Assembly (NCBI RefSeq): GCF_027213715.1
Contig: NZ_JAPWGM010000004.1
Location: 186,001 to 250,000 of the forward strand
Reading direction: 5' to 3'
Length of the DNA: 64,000 nucleotides
Source of the DNA: Pedobacter punctiformis
GTDB taxonomy: Bacteria > Bacteroidota > Bacteroidia > Sphingobacteriales > Sphingobacteriaceae
Position 1 is the first letter of the stretch; each line of letters opens with the position of its first letter. The notes below the pieces were generated by a model. That model was not told the origin of the DNA, ran no database searches, and worked only from the letters and a program-made list of their open reading frames with translations. A program made the position numbers and the translations under genes. Positions 48,113 to 58,738 of the stretch are shown here, piece by piece.

Positions 48113-51100
48113 ATGGCGGTAGACATTAAGGCAAATGGGAATAGAGGGTTAAATTTTACGGCAACTCTTGATATTAACGAGGCAAAAAAGAATGCCATAG
48201 AATTGAAAAAGGTTTTATCTGATCTTGGCATTAATACCGTAACAGAATCACAAAAGAAATTTAATCAATCCCAGATTGAATTCCAAAACCAACTTCGAAA
48301 AGCAAGGATTGAACTTGCAGCCCTTAAAAGAGAGGAACAAGAATTAAAGAATACTCAACTTCAATCTGGCGTTGCTGCTGCTGAACTTACAAGGCAGATT
48401 GCTGCTAATCGATTAGCGCAACAAGAACTTACTAAGGCTGCTCGTGCGGCAAAAGATGCACAGAAGGCTGCGGCAGGTTCCTACAAAGAAGCTACTGATA
48501 GGTTAAAAGCTTTAGGTATTGAAATAAGAAATACTACAGGTGGATTCAACAAGCAAACTCCTGAATTAAAGGCGAAAATTCGTGAATATAATGAGTTAAA
48601 TGATAAACTAAAGGCTTTTGATGCCACGATGGGCAACCATCAACGAAATGTTGGCAATTATGCAAAGGCATTAGATGGTTTAAAATCCTTAGCCGCAACT
48701 TATTTAAGTGTTACAGCAATACTTGGCGGAATAAAAGCAGTTATAGATGCAAATGCAGAAATTAGCGATAGCCTATCAGATGTTCGACGTACTGCTGGAT
48801 TAACAGCAGCAGAGGCTGATAATCTTTCGGAACAATTAAAAAAGATTGATACCCGTACATCCTTAAAAGGGTTATTAGATATTGCTATTATTGGAGGGCA
48901 ACTTGGGATAGCTAAAGATCAACTAGCTGGCTTTACAAGCGCAGTAAACCAGTTAGCCGTAGCTTTGGCAGGGGAGCTTGCAGGTGGTGCAGAAGGAATA
49001 GCTAAATCTTTAGGAGTACTTGATAATGTATTTGGTATTACAAAATCAAATGCTGGTGATGTTGAGAAATCTTATAACCAAATTGGTTCTGCAATATTAG
49101 GATTAGGGCAATCCGGATTAGCAACCGGTGACTACCTGGCTGATTTTGGGGAGCGAGTGGGTGGCCTTGCAAAACAAGCTGGTCTATCATTGCCAATTAT
49201 TCTTTCTTACGCTGCTGTTCTGCAGGAAAATGGAGTGAGCGCTGAGGTTGCAGGATCATCGTTTAAAAAGTTACTAACTGCCCTTACAACAAATAGGCAA
49301 AAATTCTTTTCTATAGCCCAATTGGCTGACGCTAACTTAACTTTAAAAAGCTTCACTGATACCATCAATAATGATGCAAAAGGAGCTTTGGATTTATTTT
49401 TTGCTGGCTTAGCAAAGGGAGGAACTACAACTACCTCCTTTAATGATATACTTAAGTCCTTAAAATTAACCGGATCAGGAGTTTCTCAAACAATTGCAGC
49501 TTTATCGCACGGTCAGGAATCTTTAAATGAACACATTAAGCAATCAACAGTTGATTTCAACGCCGCAACATTATCTGCAGAACAATATGCATTAAAAAAC
49601 GACAACCTTGCAGGAAGTATCGAAAAGATAGGCAACACATTTGAAAAAGTTACTGTATCAGGGTCAATAGGAAGGTTTTTTAAAGCCATCGTGGATGGAG
49701 CTAATTGGACACTTAAATCTTTAGATGATTTATTTACTAAGATTGGGCAAGTTCAAAGAGATGCCGCCCTTAAGAATTTTAATAGAACCGGGAAAACTGG
49801 AAGCATTTTCTTTAGTGTTGAAGACGCAAAAAAGCTTCAGGAAGAAGCAAGACAAGCAGCTAATTTAGGATACAACGAGGGGTTAAAAGCTCAGGGTTTA
49901 TCTTATGCAAACACTTTGGTTAGTAGGGCCAAAGATGAAATTGAATTAAATAGGACTATTGAAGCTCAGACCGCAAAATTATTAAGAATTGCAAGAGAGA
50001 GAAATAATGCATTGGCCATAAAAAAGCAATTTGATGGAATAGTCTCGACTCAGGAGCAACAAAACATTAATAAAACATCAGCTGATTATGCCAGGCAGAC
50101 ATTTGTTGTAGGGGAATTAACAAGAAAGAAAAAAGAATTATATCCTGATGCTAAAGCAGCCCCGGCAACTCCTATTACCCCCATTTCTAAAGCTATACAA
50201 AAGGAAATGGAGACTGCCCTTAATGCTCAGAGGCGTTTGCAAGAGCGGATTGATGAACTAAGGGATAAAGGGAAGCGTAAGGTCTTAGATGATAATCAAC
50301 AGGAGATCGAAGCTGTTAGAGCTAAATATGATAAACTAAGGGAAGAAGCAGAACGGTTTAATAATGATCCTAAGAATAAGAGAAAAGGATTAAAAGTAGA
50401 TGCCAGTGGCTTAGTTAAGGCTCAATCAGATGAAGAGGATGCATTACGCGATGATCAAGCAGCTAAAGCACTTAAAAATACAATAGATAAAGAGAAAAAA
50501 CTTTATGCTGACTTTGAAAAGTATAAATCTGATTTTGGGTTAGAAAAAGCCAAAGCTCGATATGAAAAACTTATTAATGTAGATCAAACCTATTTAGAAA
50601 GCCTAAAAAATAAACAAGACAAACTTCTAGGGGATGACAAGGCTAAAGGTGGTGACGCAGGAGGAGGTGATTATATTGTTAAACAACAAAAAGTGTTGGA
50701 AGAGGCTACGGCAGACGCAGTTCAGGAAGAACAAAAACGTACTGACGCACTACTTAAGGAGTTTATGAGTTATGCAGATAAGCGTAGGATTCTAACCGAA
50801 ATTTACAACAAAGACCTTGCTGATTTAGAAAAAAACAATGGTGATCAGGAAGAAAGAACGAAGAGATATAATAAGGATTTGAAGGAATTGGATGAAAATA
50901 ATGGATCCAAATTAGAGTCGTATAAAAAAATGTTTGATGGTATTGATAAGCTGTCAACTAAGAATGCTTTAAAATTAGTTCAAAGTGCAAGAAATCAATT
51001 AGCTAAAGAACTTAAGGATGGATTAGTATTGACTGCTGATCAAGTAAAAGCTTTGAATGATTTATTCAGTAATACCGAATTAATTGTTCGTCAAGGAGCC

Positions 51101-52444
51101 GGGCAAGCCCTCTCCGATCTAGCAAGGCAGGTTGAGGATATAAGCTCTCTTGTTGGAGGGCTGGATAGTTCTTTTGGTAAAGTCTTAGGAACTCTTGGGA
51201 ATGTTTTGGGCCAGGTAGGAAATGTAAAAAAAGGGATAAAGGATATGCAAATTGCCTCTAAAAACAATGATGTTACGGGACAATTAACTGCAGGTTTAGG
51301 AATTTTTGGGGCAGGTATATCTATATTCAAATCTATATTTTCATTCTTCGACAAATCAGCGCAAAGAGAAGAACAAGCTTCTTATGCTAGGGACTTGCAA
51401 AACAAACAAACTGAAGCATTGAATAAAGCGCTTGAAAGACAAGTTGCATTATTAGATGATGTTTATGGCAGTGAGAGAATTAAAAATTTTGATGCAGCGA
51501 TAAAACAGGCAAGAGACAACCAGGCAAAGTATGCTCAGGAATTAGCTGGTCGTATCTCTTTGACTGGGAATAAAGAGTTAGATGATATTATTACAAAAAT
51601 AAATAATGGTGAACAGGCTATTGTAGGAGTAACTAACGAGGCTTTCATTAAACAGAACCAAGCAAAGTTGGATGCTTTAAAACTACCAACAGACCTGGCA
51701 TCACTTCAGCGTCTGTTAGATGAGGGTAAACTCGATGCAAATACAGCAACTATAGTAACAAACCTTATTAAAGCAAATGAGACCGCAGAACAATTAGTCA
51801 ATAATTTAAGAGCTGAAAATGTAGGGTCAACTTTAACTCAAATTGCTGATGACTTCATCTCAACGCTCACTGATGGGACTCAAGATTTTGGTAAATCCTT
51901 TGAGGCAACTATCCAAAAGTCTATTCTTAATGGGTTTAAGGGTGAGCTTATCAGAACTCAACTACAAGCCTTCTATACCGAATTCGCAAAATTAAGCGAG
52001 GGTGGGTTGACAAGCAGTGAAATAGAGGTATTAAGGAAGTCCTATCTAACAGCCAGCGAAAAGGCTAAATCTGATATTGAAGCATTAAGCAAAGCTACCG
52101 GCATTGATTTAACGAGTAGCGGGAGTAAAACTTCCGACACTTCCTTAAAAGGCCAAATAACGGGGATTACAGAGGATACTGGCAATAAGTTAACCGGGGC
52201 CTTTAATGGCATGAGGCTTACACAACTTCAAACAAACGTATTATTAACCGCTCAAAGTAAGTCATTAGGAGACTTATTCCTAATCGCAAGGGATAACTTT
52301 GCTTTGCAAGTGAAAATCGAATCTAACACACGAAGGGGAGCGGATGCAGGAGAAAATGCATTGCCGATTTTAAGAAGTATTGCGGATAACACTAAGGATA
52401 GTTTGGCAGCACAATTAAGGGCTGGTGGCAAGTTTGGATATTAA
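48113..52444 (+). CDS. Tail tape measure protein
   Basis: 1443 residues, the longest gene of the phage. An N-terminal coiled coil with many Gln/Lys/Ala (about 40-180), hydrophobic patches (SLAATYLSVTAILGGIKAVID; ISDSLSDVRRTAGLTAAEADNLSEQLKKI), the TP901-like segment GLSLPIILSYAAVLQENGVSAEVAGSSFKKLLTAL, and a long Lys/Glu-rich middle. At the usual ratio of about 0.15 nm per residue this implies a tail near 0.2 micrometres, which is an estimate only. TATTTTTG at 48101-48108 could be a -7 box just upstream. Confidence 0.93.
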   Translation: MAVDIKANGNRGLNFTATLDINEAKKNAIELKKVLSDLGINTVTESQKKFNQSQIEFQNQLRKARIELAALKREEQELKNTQLQSGVAAAELTRQIAANRLAQQELTKAARAAKDAQKAAAGSYKEATDRLKALGIEIRNTTGGFNKQTPELKAKIREYNELNDKLKAFDATMGNHQRNVGNYAKALDGLKSLAATYLSVTAILGGIKAVIDANAEISDSLSDVRRTAGLTAAEADNLSEQLKKIDTRTSLKGLLDIAIIGGQLGIAKDQLAGFTSAVNQLAVALAGELAGGAEGIAKSLGVLDNVFGITKSNAGDVEKSYNQIGSAILGLGQSGLATGDYLADFGERVGGLAKQAGLSLPIILSYAAVLQENGVSAEVAGSSFKKLLTALTTNRQKFFSIAQLADANLTLKSFTDTINNDAKGALDLFFAGLAKGGTTTTSFNDILKSLKLTGSGVSQTIAALSHGQESLNEHIKQSTVDFNAATLSAEQYALKNDNLAGSIEKIGNTFEKVTVSGSIGRFFKAIVDGANWTLKSLDDLFTKIGQVQRDAALKNFNRTGKTGSIFFSVEDAKKLQEEARQAANLGYNEGLKAQGLSYANTLVSRAKDEIELNRTIEAQTAKLLRIARERNNALAIKKQFDGIVSTQEQQNINKTSADYARQTFVVGELTRKKKELYPDAKAAPATPITPISKAIQKEMETALNAQRRLQERIDELRDKGKRKVLDDNQQEIEAVRAKYDKLREEAERFNNDPKNKRKGLKVDASGLVKAQSDEEDALRDDQAAKALKNTIDKEKKLYADFEKYKSDFGLEKAKARYEKLINVDQTYLESLKNKQDKLLGDDKAKGGDAGGGDYIVKQQKVLEEATADAVQEEQKRTDALLKEFMSYADKRRILTEIYNKDLADLEKNNGDQEERTKRYNKDLKELDENNGSKLESYKKMFDGIDKLSTKNALKLVQSARNQLAKELKDGLVLTADQVKALNDLFSNTELIVRQGAGQALSDLARQVEDISSLVGGLDSSFGKVLGTLGNVLGQVGNVKKGIKDMQIASKNNDVTGQLTAGLGIFGAGISIFKSIFSFFDKSAQREEQASYARDLQNKQTEALNKALERQVALLDDVYGSERIKNFDAAIKQARDNQAKYAQELAGRISLTGNKELDDIITKINNGEQAIVGVTNEAFIKQNQAKLDALKLPTDLASLQRLLDEGKLDANTATIVTNLIKANETAEQLVNNLRAENVGSTLTQIADDFISTLTDGTQDFGKSFEATIQKSILNGFKGELIRTQLQAFYTEFAKLSEGGLTSSEIEVLRKSYLTASEKAKSDIEALSKATGIDLTSSGSKTSDTSLKGQITGITEDTGNKLTGAFNGMRLTQLQTNVLLTAQSKSLGDLFLIARDNFALQVKIESNTRRGADAGENALPILRSIADNTKDSLAAQLRAGGKFGY

Positions 52445-52446
52445 AG

Positions 52447-52935
52447 ATGGGAAGCAAGTTAAATAATAAGGATTTAGAATCAGTATTCGGGGTTATCATC
52501 GAAAGTGATGGCCTTAACGAGTTTCTTGCTTTTCCCAAAAGAAAAGATAGCTTAAACCATAATTGGCCGGAAGTGAATGGAAAAGATATTGATTTATCAA
52601 ATCCAACATTTGAAGCCAGGAAATTTACGCTAAAGTGTGTTTTAACTGCATTAGGATCTACTGATCAAATCAGAAATGATAATTTTTGGTCGCAGTACAA
52701 TGGTCTTTTTACGGAGCTTTCAGGCGTTGGAACTCATGAGATTTATTTGGCTTCTATCGATAAGACTTTTATAGCTTATTATGTTGATCAACAATCGGTA
52801 AGTAAAATTACACATGTTGATCAGGAAAAGAAGTTAATTATAAAATTTGATATCATTTTTCAGGAATCAGATCCTTTTGCCAATATTCAAAAGGTCTATT
52901 TAGTAGATCAGGATGACACCTTTTTAATCGCATAA
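52447..52935 (+). CDS. Distal tail-like protein
   Basis: 162 residues, beta-rich (NHNWPEVNGKDIDLSNPTFEARKFTLKCVLTALG...LTELSGVGTHEIYLASIDKTFIAYYVDQQSVSKITHVDQEKKLIIKFDIIFQESDPFA), like the N-terminal ring domain of Dit proteins. Position after the tape measure and before the hub agrees. Confidence 0.68.
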   Translation: MGSKLNNKDLESVFGVIIESDGLNEFLAFPKRKDSLNHNWPEVNGKDIDLSNPTFEARKFTLKCVLTALGSTDQIRNDNFWSQYNGLFTELSGVGTHEIYLASIDKTFIAYYVDQQSVSKITHVDQEKKLIIKFDIIFQESDPFANIQKVYLVDQDDTFLIA

Positions 52936-52936
52936 G

Positions 52937-54331
52937 ATGGGAAGGATATTGTCCGTATACAAATATAATGGAACGCTAAGAGCAACTGTTCATCCTGACG
53001 AAAGTAGCGGTGAAGTGTGTGATATTATGGGGCAGGATATATTTCAAATGGGGATAACTGTACCTGTTCCAATATTCTTTGAATATGGTGATTATGTCAT
53101 GGTAAATGGGCGTAAGTTCAGATTAAACACGCCTCCAAATCCTATAACAAAGAATGCTGAGCGTGATTATGAATATAAGTTAACGTTTGAAAGCGATCTG
53201 CAACAGATAGGTAAAGCTGCCTTTTTATTCCTTGACTCCACGAATAGATTTACTGAACCTGTTTTTCCAATTACTGGCAATGCTATTGACTTTCTTCAGT
53301 TGTTAGTCGCTAACCTCAACCGGTTATATCCGGATTACAATTATGTAATTGGATATGTTGTCGATTCTGATACAGTTACAATTGATTTTGAGAACAACAA
53401 CTGTTTGGAAGCGCTAAATATACTTGCGGAAAAATTTGAAACGGAGTGGCATGTTGTAGGAAATAAAATTAGTCTTTACAAGAGAATTATTAATAGCGGA
53501 GTCGTACTTAAATACGGTAAAGAGGAAGCATTATACCAATTAAGTATTGCGCCACAAACAAACGCCAATCCAATAACAAGAGTTTATGGTTTTGGAAGTG
53601 ACCGAAACATTGGCAGTAATTATCGTAATGGCTCCAGGCGCCTAAGAATGGCGGATAAGCTGTATCTGGATAAGAATACAGGGTTGTCAGATGGAACGGG
53701 TAAGTATGATGTTGTAGAGGTGGTAAAAATATTTGAGGATATATACCCCCGTAGAAATGGAACTGTTACAAGTGTAACGACCCCATTTGTTTTTGCAGAC
53801 TCGGGGATGGATTTCAATGTAAATAGCCAATTAATCCCGGGTGTTGAGGCAAAAGTTGAATTCATATCAGGTCAGTTATCAGGAAACTCATTTACAATTT
53901 CAGACTATAATAATGCAACCAAAACATTTACCATAAATAAAAACACCGAAGATCAGACAATAGATATCCCATCAGAACTATTAAGCCCTGCAATTGGTGA
54001 TAAATACGTATTGATTAACATTTTAATGCCAGATCAATATATAATTAATGCAGAGGCTGAACTCAAGCAGGCGGTAAAAGATTATTTAGATTCTGTTTCC
54101 GGAGATGTTCAAATATCATTTAATGCCGTTTGCAATCCTCTTTATTTCAAAGTTACAGGGCATACTGTTTCACTGGGGCAGGTGGTGTCAGTGGTTGATA
54201 CAAAGTTAAATATTAACAGACAAATAAGAATTATTGGATATACCAGAAATTGGATCTATCCATACTTATATACACTCTCTCTTGCTGATTCAGTAAAAGA
54301 TAAATCATTAATCAAATTAATTAATACATAA
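52937..54331 (+). CDS. Tail hub / Tal-like baseplate protein
   Basis: 464 residues. Early: KYNGTLRATVHPDES, FEYGDYVMVNGRKFRLNTPPNPITKNAERDYEYKLTFESDL. Middle: NNNCLEALNILAEKFETEWHVVGNKISLYK, the conserved hub-domain motif seen in prophage endopeptidase tail proteins. No protease or lysozyme motif is visible in the C-terminal part. Confidence 0.72.
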   Translation: MGRILSVYKYNGTLRATVHPDESSGEVCDIMGQDIFQMGITVPVPIFFEYGDYVMVNGRKFRLNTPPNPITKNAERDYEYKLTFESDLQQIGKAAFLFLDSTNRFTEPVFPITGNAIDFLQLLVANLNRLYPDYNYVIGYVVDSDTVTIDFENNNCLEALNILAEKFETEWHVVGNKISLYKRIINSGVVLKYGKEEALYQLSIAPQTNANPITRVYGFGSDRNIGSNYRNGSRRLRMADKLYLDKNTGLSDGTGKYDVVEVVKIFEDIYPRRNGTVTSVTTPFVFADSGMDFNVNSQLIPGVEAKVEFISGQLSGNSFTISDYNNATKTFTINKNTEDQTIDIPSELLSPAIGDKYVLINILMPDQYIINAEAELKQAVKDYLDSVSGDVQISFNAVCNPLYFKVTGHTVSLGQVVSVVDTKLNINRQIRIIGYTRNWIYPYLYTLSLADSVKDKSLIKLINT

Positions 54332-55299
54332 TGCCAGAAGTACCACATATAACATTGAAGATGCCTAACACTATGCCATTAGGCAGAAGTGCTGAATCAG
54401 ATGATCTCATTTGGATTTGGGATTCATCAGTTGCGGCTTTAAGGCAATGTAAGATATCTGATTTGCCTTTTGGAGCCGGTGGAGGTAGTAGTGGTCCCTT
54501 GCTTGGTAGTCCTTTTAAAATCAGATTGGGAGATCCAGAAGTTGAAGTGGTTACAGTTAGTCCCGGGGTTTATAATACAGTTGTTACTGACTTAAGGCTC
54601 GTTGGCAAAACAGATTATCCAGTAAGCTGCACCCAATTAAACAATGCTTCGTTCCGTGATGGAGATTTAATTTTTGATTCTGTAAATGGCAAAGTAACCA
54701 TAAAGAACTTTATTCTGATTAGCGGAGAAATATTAATTCTTTATCCTGATGGAGTGCCTGGGAGTTCAGGAGGTAGCACAGCATTATTACAGGATCAAAT
54801 TGACGAATTAAAATTAATGTTAGCGCCTTTATTGCCTGATATATCTGGTAAAAGTGGAGCCAGCTTCTGGTGGACAAGAGCTATTGAGGATATCCCTGCT
54901 GGATGGGTAATTGATGAAAGCATGAAAGGATATGTTCCGGTTCAATTTGACGCAAGCATTGATGAGATAAAAGAACCGGGATTAACAGGCGGTAGCGCAT
55001 CTCATGTAAATACTGAAGATGAGATGTTCCCTCACGAACATAAAATGTTTTCATCAGATGTTCGGTCTGGCCCGAATGGAACAGAAATAATTACTTCAGA
55101 TAAATATGTGGCACGAGGCGCTGCATATAAAGGGCAAGAGGGATATGAATTATCGTATTCTTCATTAGAACCAACACTAGGCCGGTCTGGATTAAGTGGC
55201 GGGTATTTAGCCGATGGCGCAACTGTTAAAACAGCAAAGCCTTACAGCATAAGAAACCCTTTTAAGACAGGGTGTTGGATTAAATATATATCAGCATAG
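54331..55299 (+). CDS. Tail collar/fibre-like protein
   Basis: 322 residues. The N-terminal part (GRSAESDDLIWIWDSSVAALRQCKISDLPFG) recurs in Bacteroidota phage fibres. A coiled coil (STALLQDQIDELKLMLAPLLPDI) is followed by a collar-type domain, ASFWWTRAIEDIPAGWVIDESMKGYVPVQFD with HVNTEDEMFPHEHKMF. Starts on the hub stop codon. Confidence 0.75.
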   Translation: MPEVPHITLKMPNTMPLGRSAESDDLIWIWDSSVAALRQCKISDLPFGAGGGSSGPLLGSPFKIRLGDPEVEVVTVSPGVYNTVVTDLRLVGKTDYPVSCTQLNNASFRDGDLIFDSVNGKVTIKNFILISGEILILYPDGVPGSSGGSTALLQDQIDELKLMLAPLLPDISGKSGASFWWTRAIEDIPAGWVIDESMKGYVPVQFDASIDEIKEPGLTGGSASHVNTEDEMFPHEHKMFSSDVRSGPNGTEIITSDKYVARGAAYKGQEGYELSYSSLEPTLGRSGLSGGYLADGATVKTAKPYSIRNPFKTGCWIKYISA

Positions 55300-55301
55300 A
55301 A

Positions 55302-57245
55302 ATGGCAAAGAAAATTTATATAAGAACTCCAAAAACAAGCGATACCATTCAAGATGATGACCTTAAGGTATTATCTGTGTTTGAATTACCTGTAATTAAC
55401 GAAGATAACGAAGCTGATCAGAGAGAGGGATCTGTTGGCATTAAAGATGGTATTCCTGTTTACCACAATGGCTCCGAATTAGTTCCTTTTGGTAGCGCAT
55501 TGACTTTTGGTAATGGATTAACAGAAAGCGGTGGAGTAGCTAAACTAGGTGGATCCTTAACGGAACCATATACGATAATTGACACTACAGGGAATTTCTT
55601 TATAATGGGAAATCTGTCAGGAGCTCCCGGACAAGTATATCCTTTTTTAGTATTATCGGATGTAGGACAGGGGGCTATTTTTGGAGTTCAAGATTCAGCA
55701 TCTAGCATTTTAAGCAATATTGCTTTTAAAAACCCTAATGATCCTGATTTACCAACTATTGTATTAACTGATGGTATTAATAGATTGGGTGCATTTTACG
55801 CCTCTGATACTTACGATTCAGATTTAGATACCTGGATTCCGTCATTGAAGAAAGTTAAGGCTTTAATACCTGCTCCATCTGATTTAACGCCTTATCAGCA
55901 ACGCTCTGAAAAGGGAACGGCGAATGGTTATGCTTCATTAGGAGCCGATGGGAAAGTTCCAAATAGTCAAATTCCTGCATTAGCGATCTCAGAAACTTTT
56001 CCCGTTAATTCTCAAGCTGCTATGCTTGCCTTATCTACCGCTGGCCAGGGAGACGTAGCTGTTAGAACAGATATAAGTAAATCATTTATTTTAACACAAT
56101 CCCCTGCATCGACATTAGCTAACTGGCAGGAATTGTTGACGCCAACGGACGCTGTATCTTCTGTAAATGGACAGGTTGGAAATGTCAGCCTGACAACTAC
56201 TGAGATTTCAGAAGGTTCAAATAAATACTATTTAGATTCAAGGGTTGATGCTAGGATTACAGGCAAAGCTAATCTGGTAGGCGGAAACTCATTTACTGGG
56301 GCACAAGTACTAACAGGTGGCAGTAGTTATGTTCAATTAACTGATGACAGTGGAAATCAGACAATTATAACTGGATCAGCATTAAGTACAAGAACCCCTG
56401 CTGGTGTTGGCACAGGGGTAAAGGCTGATGGTTTAGAACATATAGGCTCAGGGGCAAACAATTTTAAATTATATTTCCCTGCTTCTTTTGGGAACAGAAC
56501 GCAAACCTTACAAGATAAAGATGGTTCAGTAGCATTAATTGAAGATTTTGCATCTGGGCAAATAATTGGAGCTGACACAACAGGTAAAGCTACTGGTACA
56601 ACCTTACAGGATGTTACCACAGCAGGTAATGTATCAGTATATGAGTTACTTTTTCCATCATGGAAATTACCTTTTAAAAGTATAAATCCTAATAGCAGAA
56701 CATGGAATTTAGCGAATGATATAGCTAGTTATGGCGATTTTGCAATTTCACAAAGTACCACACAATCATTATCTGGATTTGTACAAAGACTGTACTTTGA
56801 CCCGACAGGAAACATCGGAATAGGCACTACTTCCCCTTCTGAAAAATTAGAAGTCAATGGAAATATTAAAGCGGATAATTTAGGGTCAGGAGTATACACT
56901 CCAACATTTACTGCAGGCGCAAATACAACAAGTGCCGGCGGAACTGATGCGCATTTTATGAGACTTGGCAATCAAGTTACCGTATATGGTACTGTTCAGG
57001 CAACATTAACATCTGGCGGCTCAAATAGCAGTGTTACAATTTCGCTTCCTATCGCATCGACATTAACGAATGCAAATGATGTCGTAGGGCATGGATCTGT
57101 AGGATATGCGGGTTATAATCCTGGTGTCGTTGTTACGGGCGATGTTGCGAATGCAAGAGCCGTATTAGTCATTAATGCATTCAGCTCGGCCGGGAATGGT
57201 ATAACAGTAAATGTTCCTTATTCATTCACTTATACAATTAAATAG
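55302..57245 (+). CDS. Tail fibre protein
   Basis: 647 residues, repetitive and beta-rich. It includes [21 protein letters not shown] (fibre repeat), [35 protein letters not shown] (a common fibre motif) and [23 protein letters not shown], frequent in Bacteroidota surface and fibre proteins. The C-terminal domain ([28 protein letters not shown]) probably forms the receptor-binding head. Confidence 0.85.
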   Translation: MAKKIYIRTPKTSDTIQDDDLKVLSVFELPVINEDNEADQREGSVGIKDGIPVYHNGSELVPFGSALTFGNGLTESGGVAKLGGSLTEPYTIIDTTGNFFIMGNLSGAPGQVYPFLVLSDVGQGAIFGVQDSASSILSNIAFKNPNDPDLPTIVLTDGINRLGAFYASDTYDSDLDTWIPSLKKVKALIPAPSDLTPYQQRSEKGTANGYASLGADGKVPNSQIPALAISETFPVNSQAAMLALSTAGQGDVAVRTDISKSFILTQSPASTLANWQELLTPTDAVSSVNGQVGNVSLTTTEISEGSNKYYLDSRVDARITGKANLVGGNSFTGAQVLTGGSSYVQLTDDSGNQTIITGSALSTRTPAGVGTGVKADGLEHIGSGANNFKLYFPASFGNRTQTLQDKDGSVALIEDFASGQIIGADTTGKATGTTLQDVTTAGNVSVYELLFPSWKLPFKSINPNSRTWNLANDIASYGDFAISQSTTQSLSGFVQRLYFDPTGNIGIGTTSPSEKLEVNGNIKADNLGSGVYTPTFTAGANTTSAGGTDAHFMRLGNQVTVYGTVQATLTSGGSNSSVTISLPIASTLTNANDVVGHGSVGYAGYNPGVVVTGDVANARAVLVINAFSSAGNGITVNVPYSFTYTIK

Positions 57246-57246
57246 C

Positions 57247-57714
57247 ATGTTAACTAGTAAACAAGCAATATTAAAATATGGCATGCCAAACAAAACCGGA
57301 TCAGGTTATTTGGTTTCAATAAAGTTACCTTATCCTATGTATTTGAATTGGGAGACGAAAACATACATCAATAGTTTTCAGTGTCATAAATCAGTTGCGA
57401 ACCAGTTAGTAGCAATTTTTACTGACATTTTAAATCATTATGGAATTGAAGAAATAAAGAGGCTTCAGATTGATGATTATGGTGGGTGTTTCAACTACCG
57501 CGTTATGCGAGGAGGTTCAGAGTTAAGTATTCATAGTTGGGGCTTAGCCATCGATCTTGATCCGGACAGAAACCTATTAAAGGAAACTTCTAAGACAGCA
57601 AGATTTGCAAGACCAGAATATAAACCTATGATTGATATTTTTTATAAACACGGGTTTGAAAGTTTGGGAAGAGAGAAAAATTACGATTGGATGCATTTCC
57701 AAGTTAAAGGTTAA
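57247..57714 (+). CDS. M15 peptidase endolysin
   Basis: 155 residues from the ATG at 57247. H96-S-W-G-L-A-I-D103 and D147-W-M-H150 supply the zinc ligands of the M15 (VanY/L-Ala-D-Glu peptidase) family. No signal peptide, so release needs a holin-type partner. It cuts peptidoglycan cross-links at lysis and is followed by two membrane-protein genes that complete the cassette. Confidence 0.9.
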   Translation: MLTSKQAILKYGMPNKTGSGYLVSIKLPYPMYLNWETKTYINSFQCHKSVANQLVAIFTDILNHYGIEEIKRLQIDDYGGCFNYRVMRGGSELSIHSWGLAIDLDPDRNLLKETSKTARFARPEYKPMIDIFYKHGFESLGREKNYDWMHFQVKG

Positions 57715-57728
57715 AATGAAAATAACGA

Positions 57729-58037
57729 ATGGCAACAACAACACAAAAAACTCTTACGTGGCTATTTGCCGCAGTTTCAAGCCTTGCATCATATATCGCC
57801 ATTCAAAGCAGGGCAAGTTTAACCGAAAGCAGAGAACTAAGAGAACAGGATAAAGCCTATTATCAAAAGCAGATAGAGGTAAGAGATTTAATGATTACTA
57901 AAGAGAGGCATGAAAAGGACAGTTTACAAGGTGTAATTGTGAGTAGGTCGGATAATTCATACCAGGAATTAAAAAGCTTATTCAAAATTGATTCCACCAA
58001 AAAGAGTACGATCATAATTAAAACATTAAAAAAATGA
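57729..58037 (+). CDS. Small membrane protein of the lysis cassette (holin- or i-spanin-like)
   Basis: 102 residues: one N-terminal membrane helix (TLTWLFAAVSSLASYIAIQ, about 8-26) followed by a charged coiled coil (SRELREQDKAYYQKQIEVRDLMITKERHEKDSL). This single-span plus coiled-coil form fits an inner-membrane spanin or an atypical holin. Overlaps the next gene by ATGA. Confidence 0.6.
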   Translation: MATTTQKTLTWLFAAVSSLASYIAIQSRASLTESRELREQDKAYYQKQIEVRDLMITKERHEKDSLQGVIVSRSDNSYQELKSLFKIDSTKKSTIIIKTLKK

Positions 58038-58684
58038 AAAAACTATTAATAGTGTTCGTGACAGTTGTAATGTTGATGCCCAGCAATGGGTGTAGGATAT
58101 TAAAGCATAAGACAAAAGAAAGCAGGATTGAAAAGTCGGACATTAAAAATGATGTTGCTGTAAAATTGAGCTATAAAGATAGCCTCCAATCCGTTTTAAA
58201 TTATATTACTTCAAAGTCTGATCTTGACATCAATGAGGAAGTAAACATTAAAGAACCAGTTTTGATGCCGATTGAACTAACTGGAAATTTCAGGTTAGAT
58301 GATAAAGCTGCCAGAGGCGACACGCTCATGAAGCTTGTCGATCCTAAACTGGGCATTTCATTAGCCATATTTGCCGGAGATAAAGGCCAAGCTACTGTAA
58401 GGCTAACTAGTAAATATGGTAGCTCTGATATACCTATGCGCGAAATACAGTACAAAAGAAATGTGTCAAGCAAAAAAGAAACGATTGACACTACAAAAAG
58501 GAAAAGTGAGGTTAAGTCAGAAGTAAAAGATAGCGTTGATAAGTCGCAAAAAAAGATTGAGAAAAAGGAAGTTAAACAAGATAAGAATAAAGATACTAAA
58601 CCTACGCTTGGCACATTCGGGATAGTCATAGGTTCTATTGCTGTTATTTGCTTTTTTATATGGCTGGGTTTTAAAGGGAAATAA
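58034..58684 (+). CDS. Lipoprotein with C-terminal membrane anchor, candidate unimolecular spanin
   Basis: 216 residues. The N-terminal signal with SNGC places a lipidated Cys20. A long Lys/Glu-rich coil follows (about 140-190), and a membrane helix lies at the extreme C-terminus (TFGIVIGSIAVICFFIWLGF). Outer-membrane lipid at one end and inner-membrane helix at the other is the u-spanin topology, which would fuse the two membranes at the last lysis step. It is adjacent to the endolysin. Longer than T1 gp11, so the role is inferred from topology. Confidence 0.6.
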   Translation: MKKLLIVFVTVVMLMPSNGCRILKHKTKESRIEKSDIKNDVAVKLSYKDSLQSVLNYITSKSDLDINEEVNIKEPVLMPIELTGNFRLDDKAARGDTLMKLVDPKLGISLAIFAGDKGQATVRLTSKYGSSDIPMREIQYKRNVSSKKETIDTTKRKSEVKSEVKDSVDKSQKKIEKKEVKQDKNKDTKPTLGTFGIVIGSIAVICFFIWLGFKGK

Positions 58685-58697
58685 TTTTTTTAGTACA

Positions 58698-58731
58698 TTG
58701 TGGGATTAATACAATATACTAACTAAATTAG
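58698..58731 (+). promoter_or_regulatory. Promoter of the 58739 accessory gene
   Basis: TTG (58698-58700), 23 nt, TAAATTAG (58724-58731), 7 nt before the ATG. The TTAG -7 variant also appears in elements A and D. Confidence 0.45.
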
Positions 58732-58738
58732 CATAACA

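Noticed and set aside
48019..48231. Minus-strand ORF over the start of the tape measure gene
   Set aside because: Shadow frame overlapping a clearly coding start, with no recognisable product.
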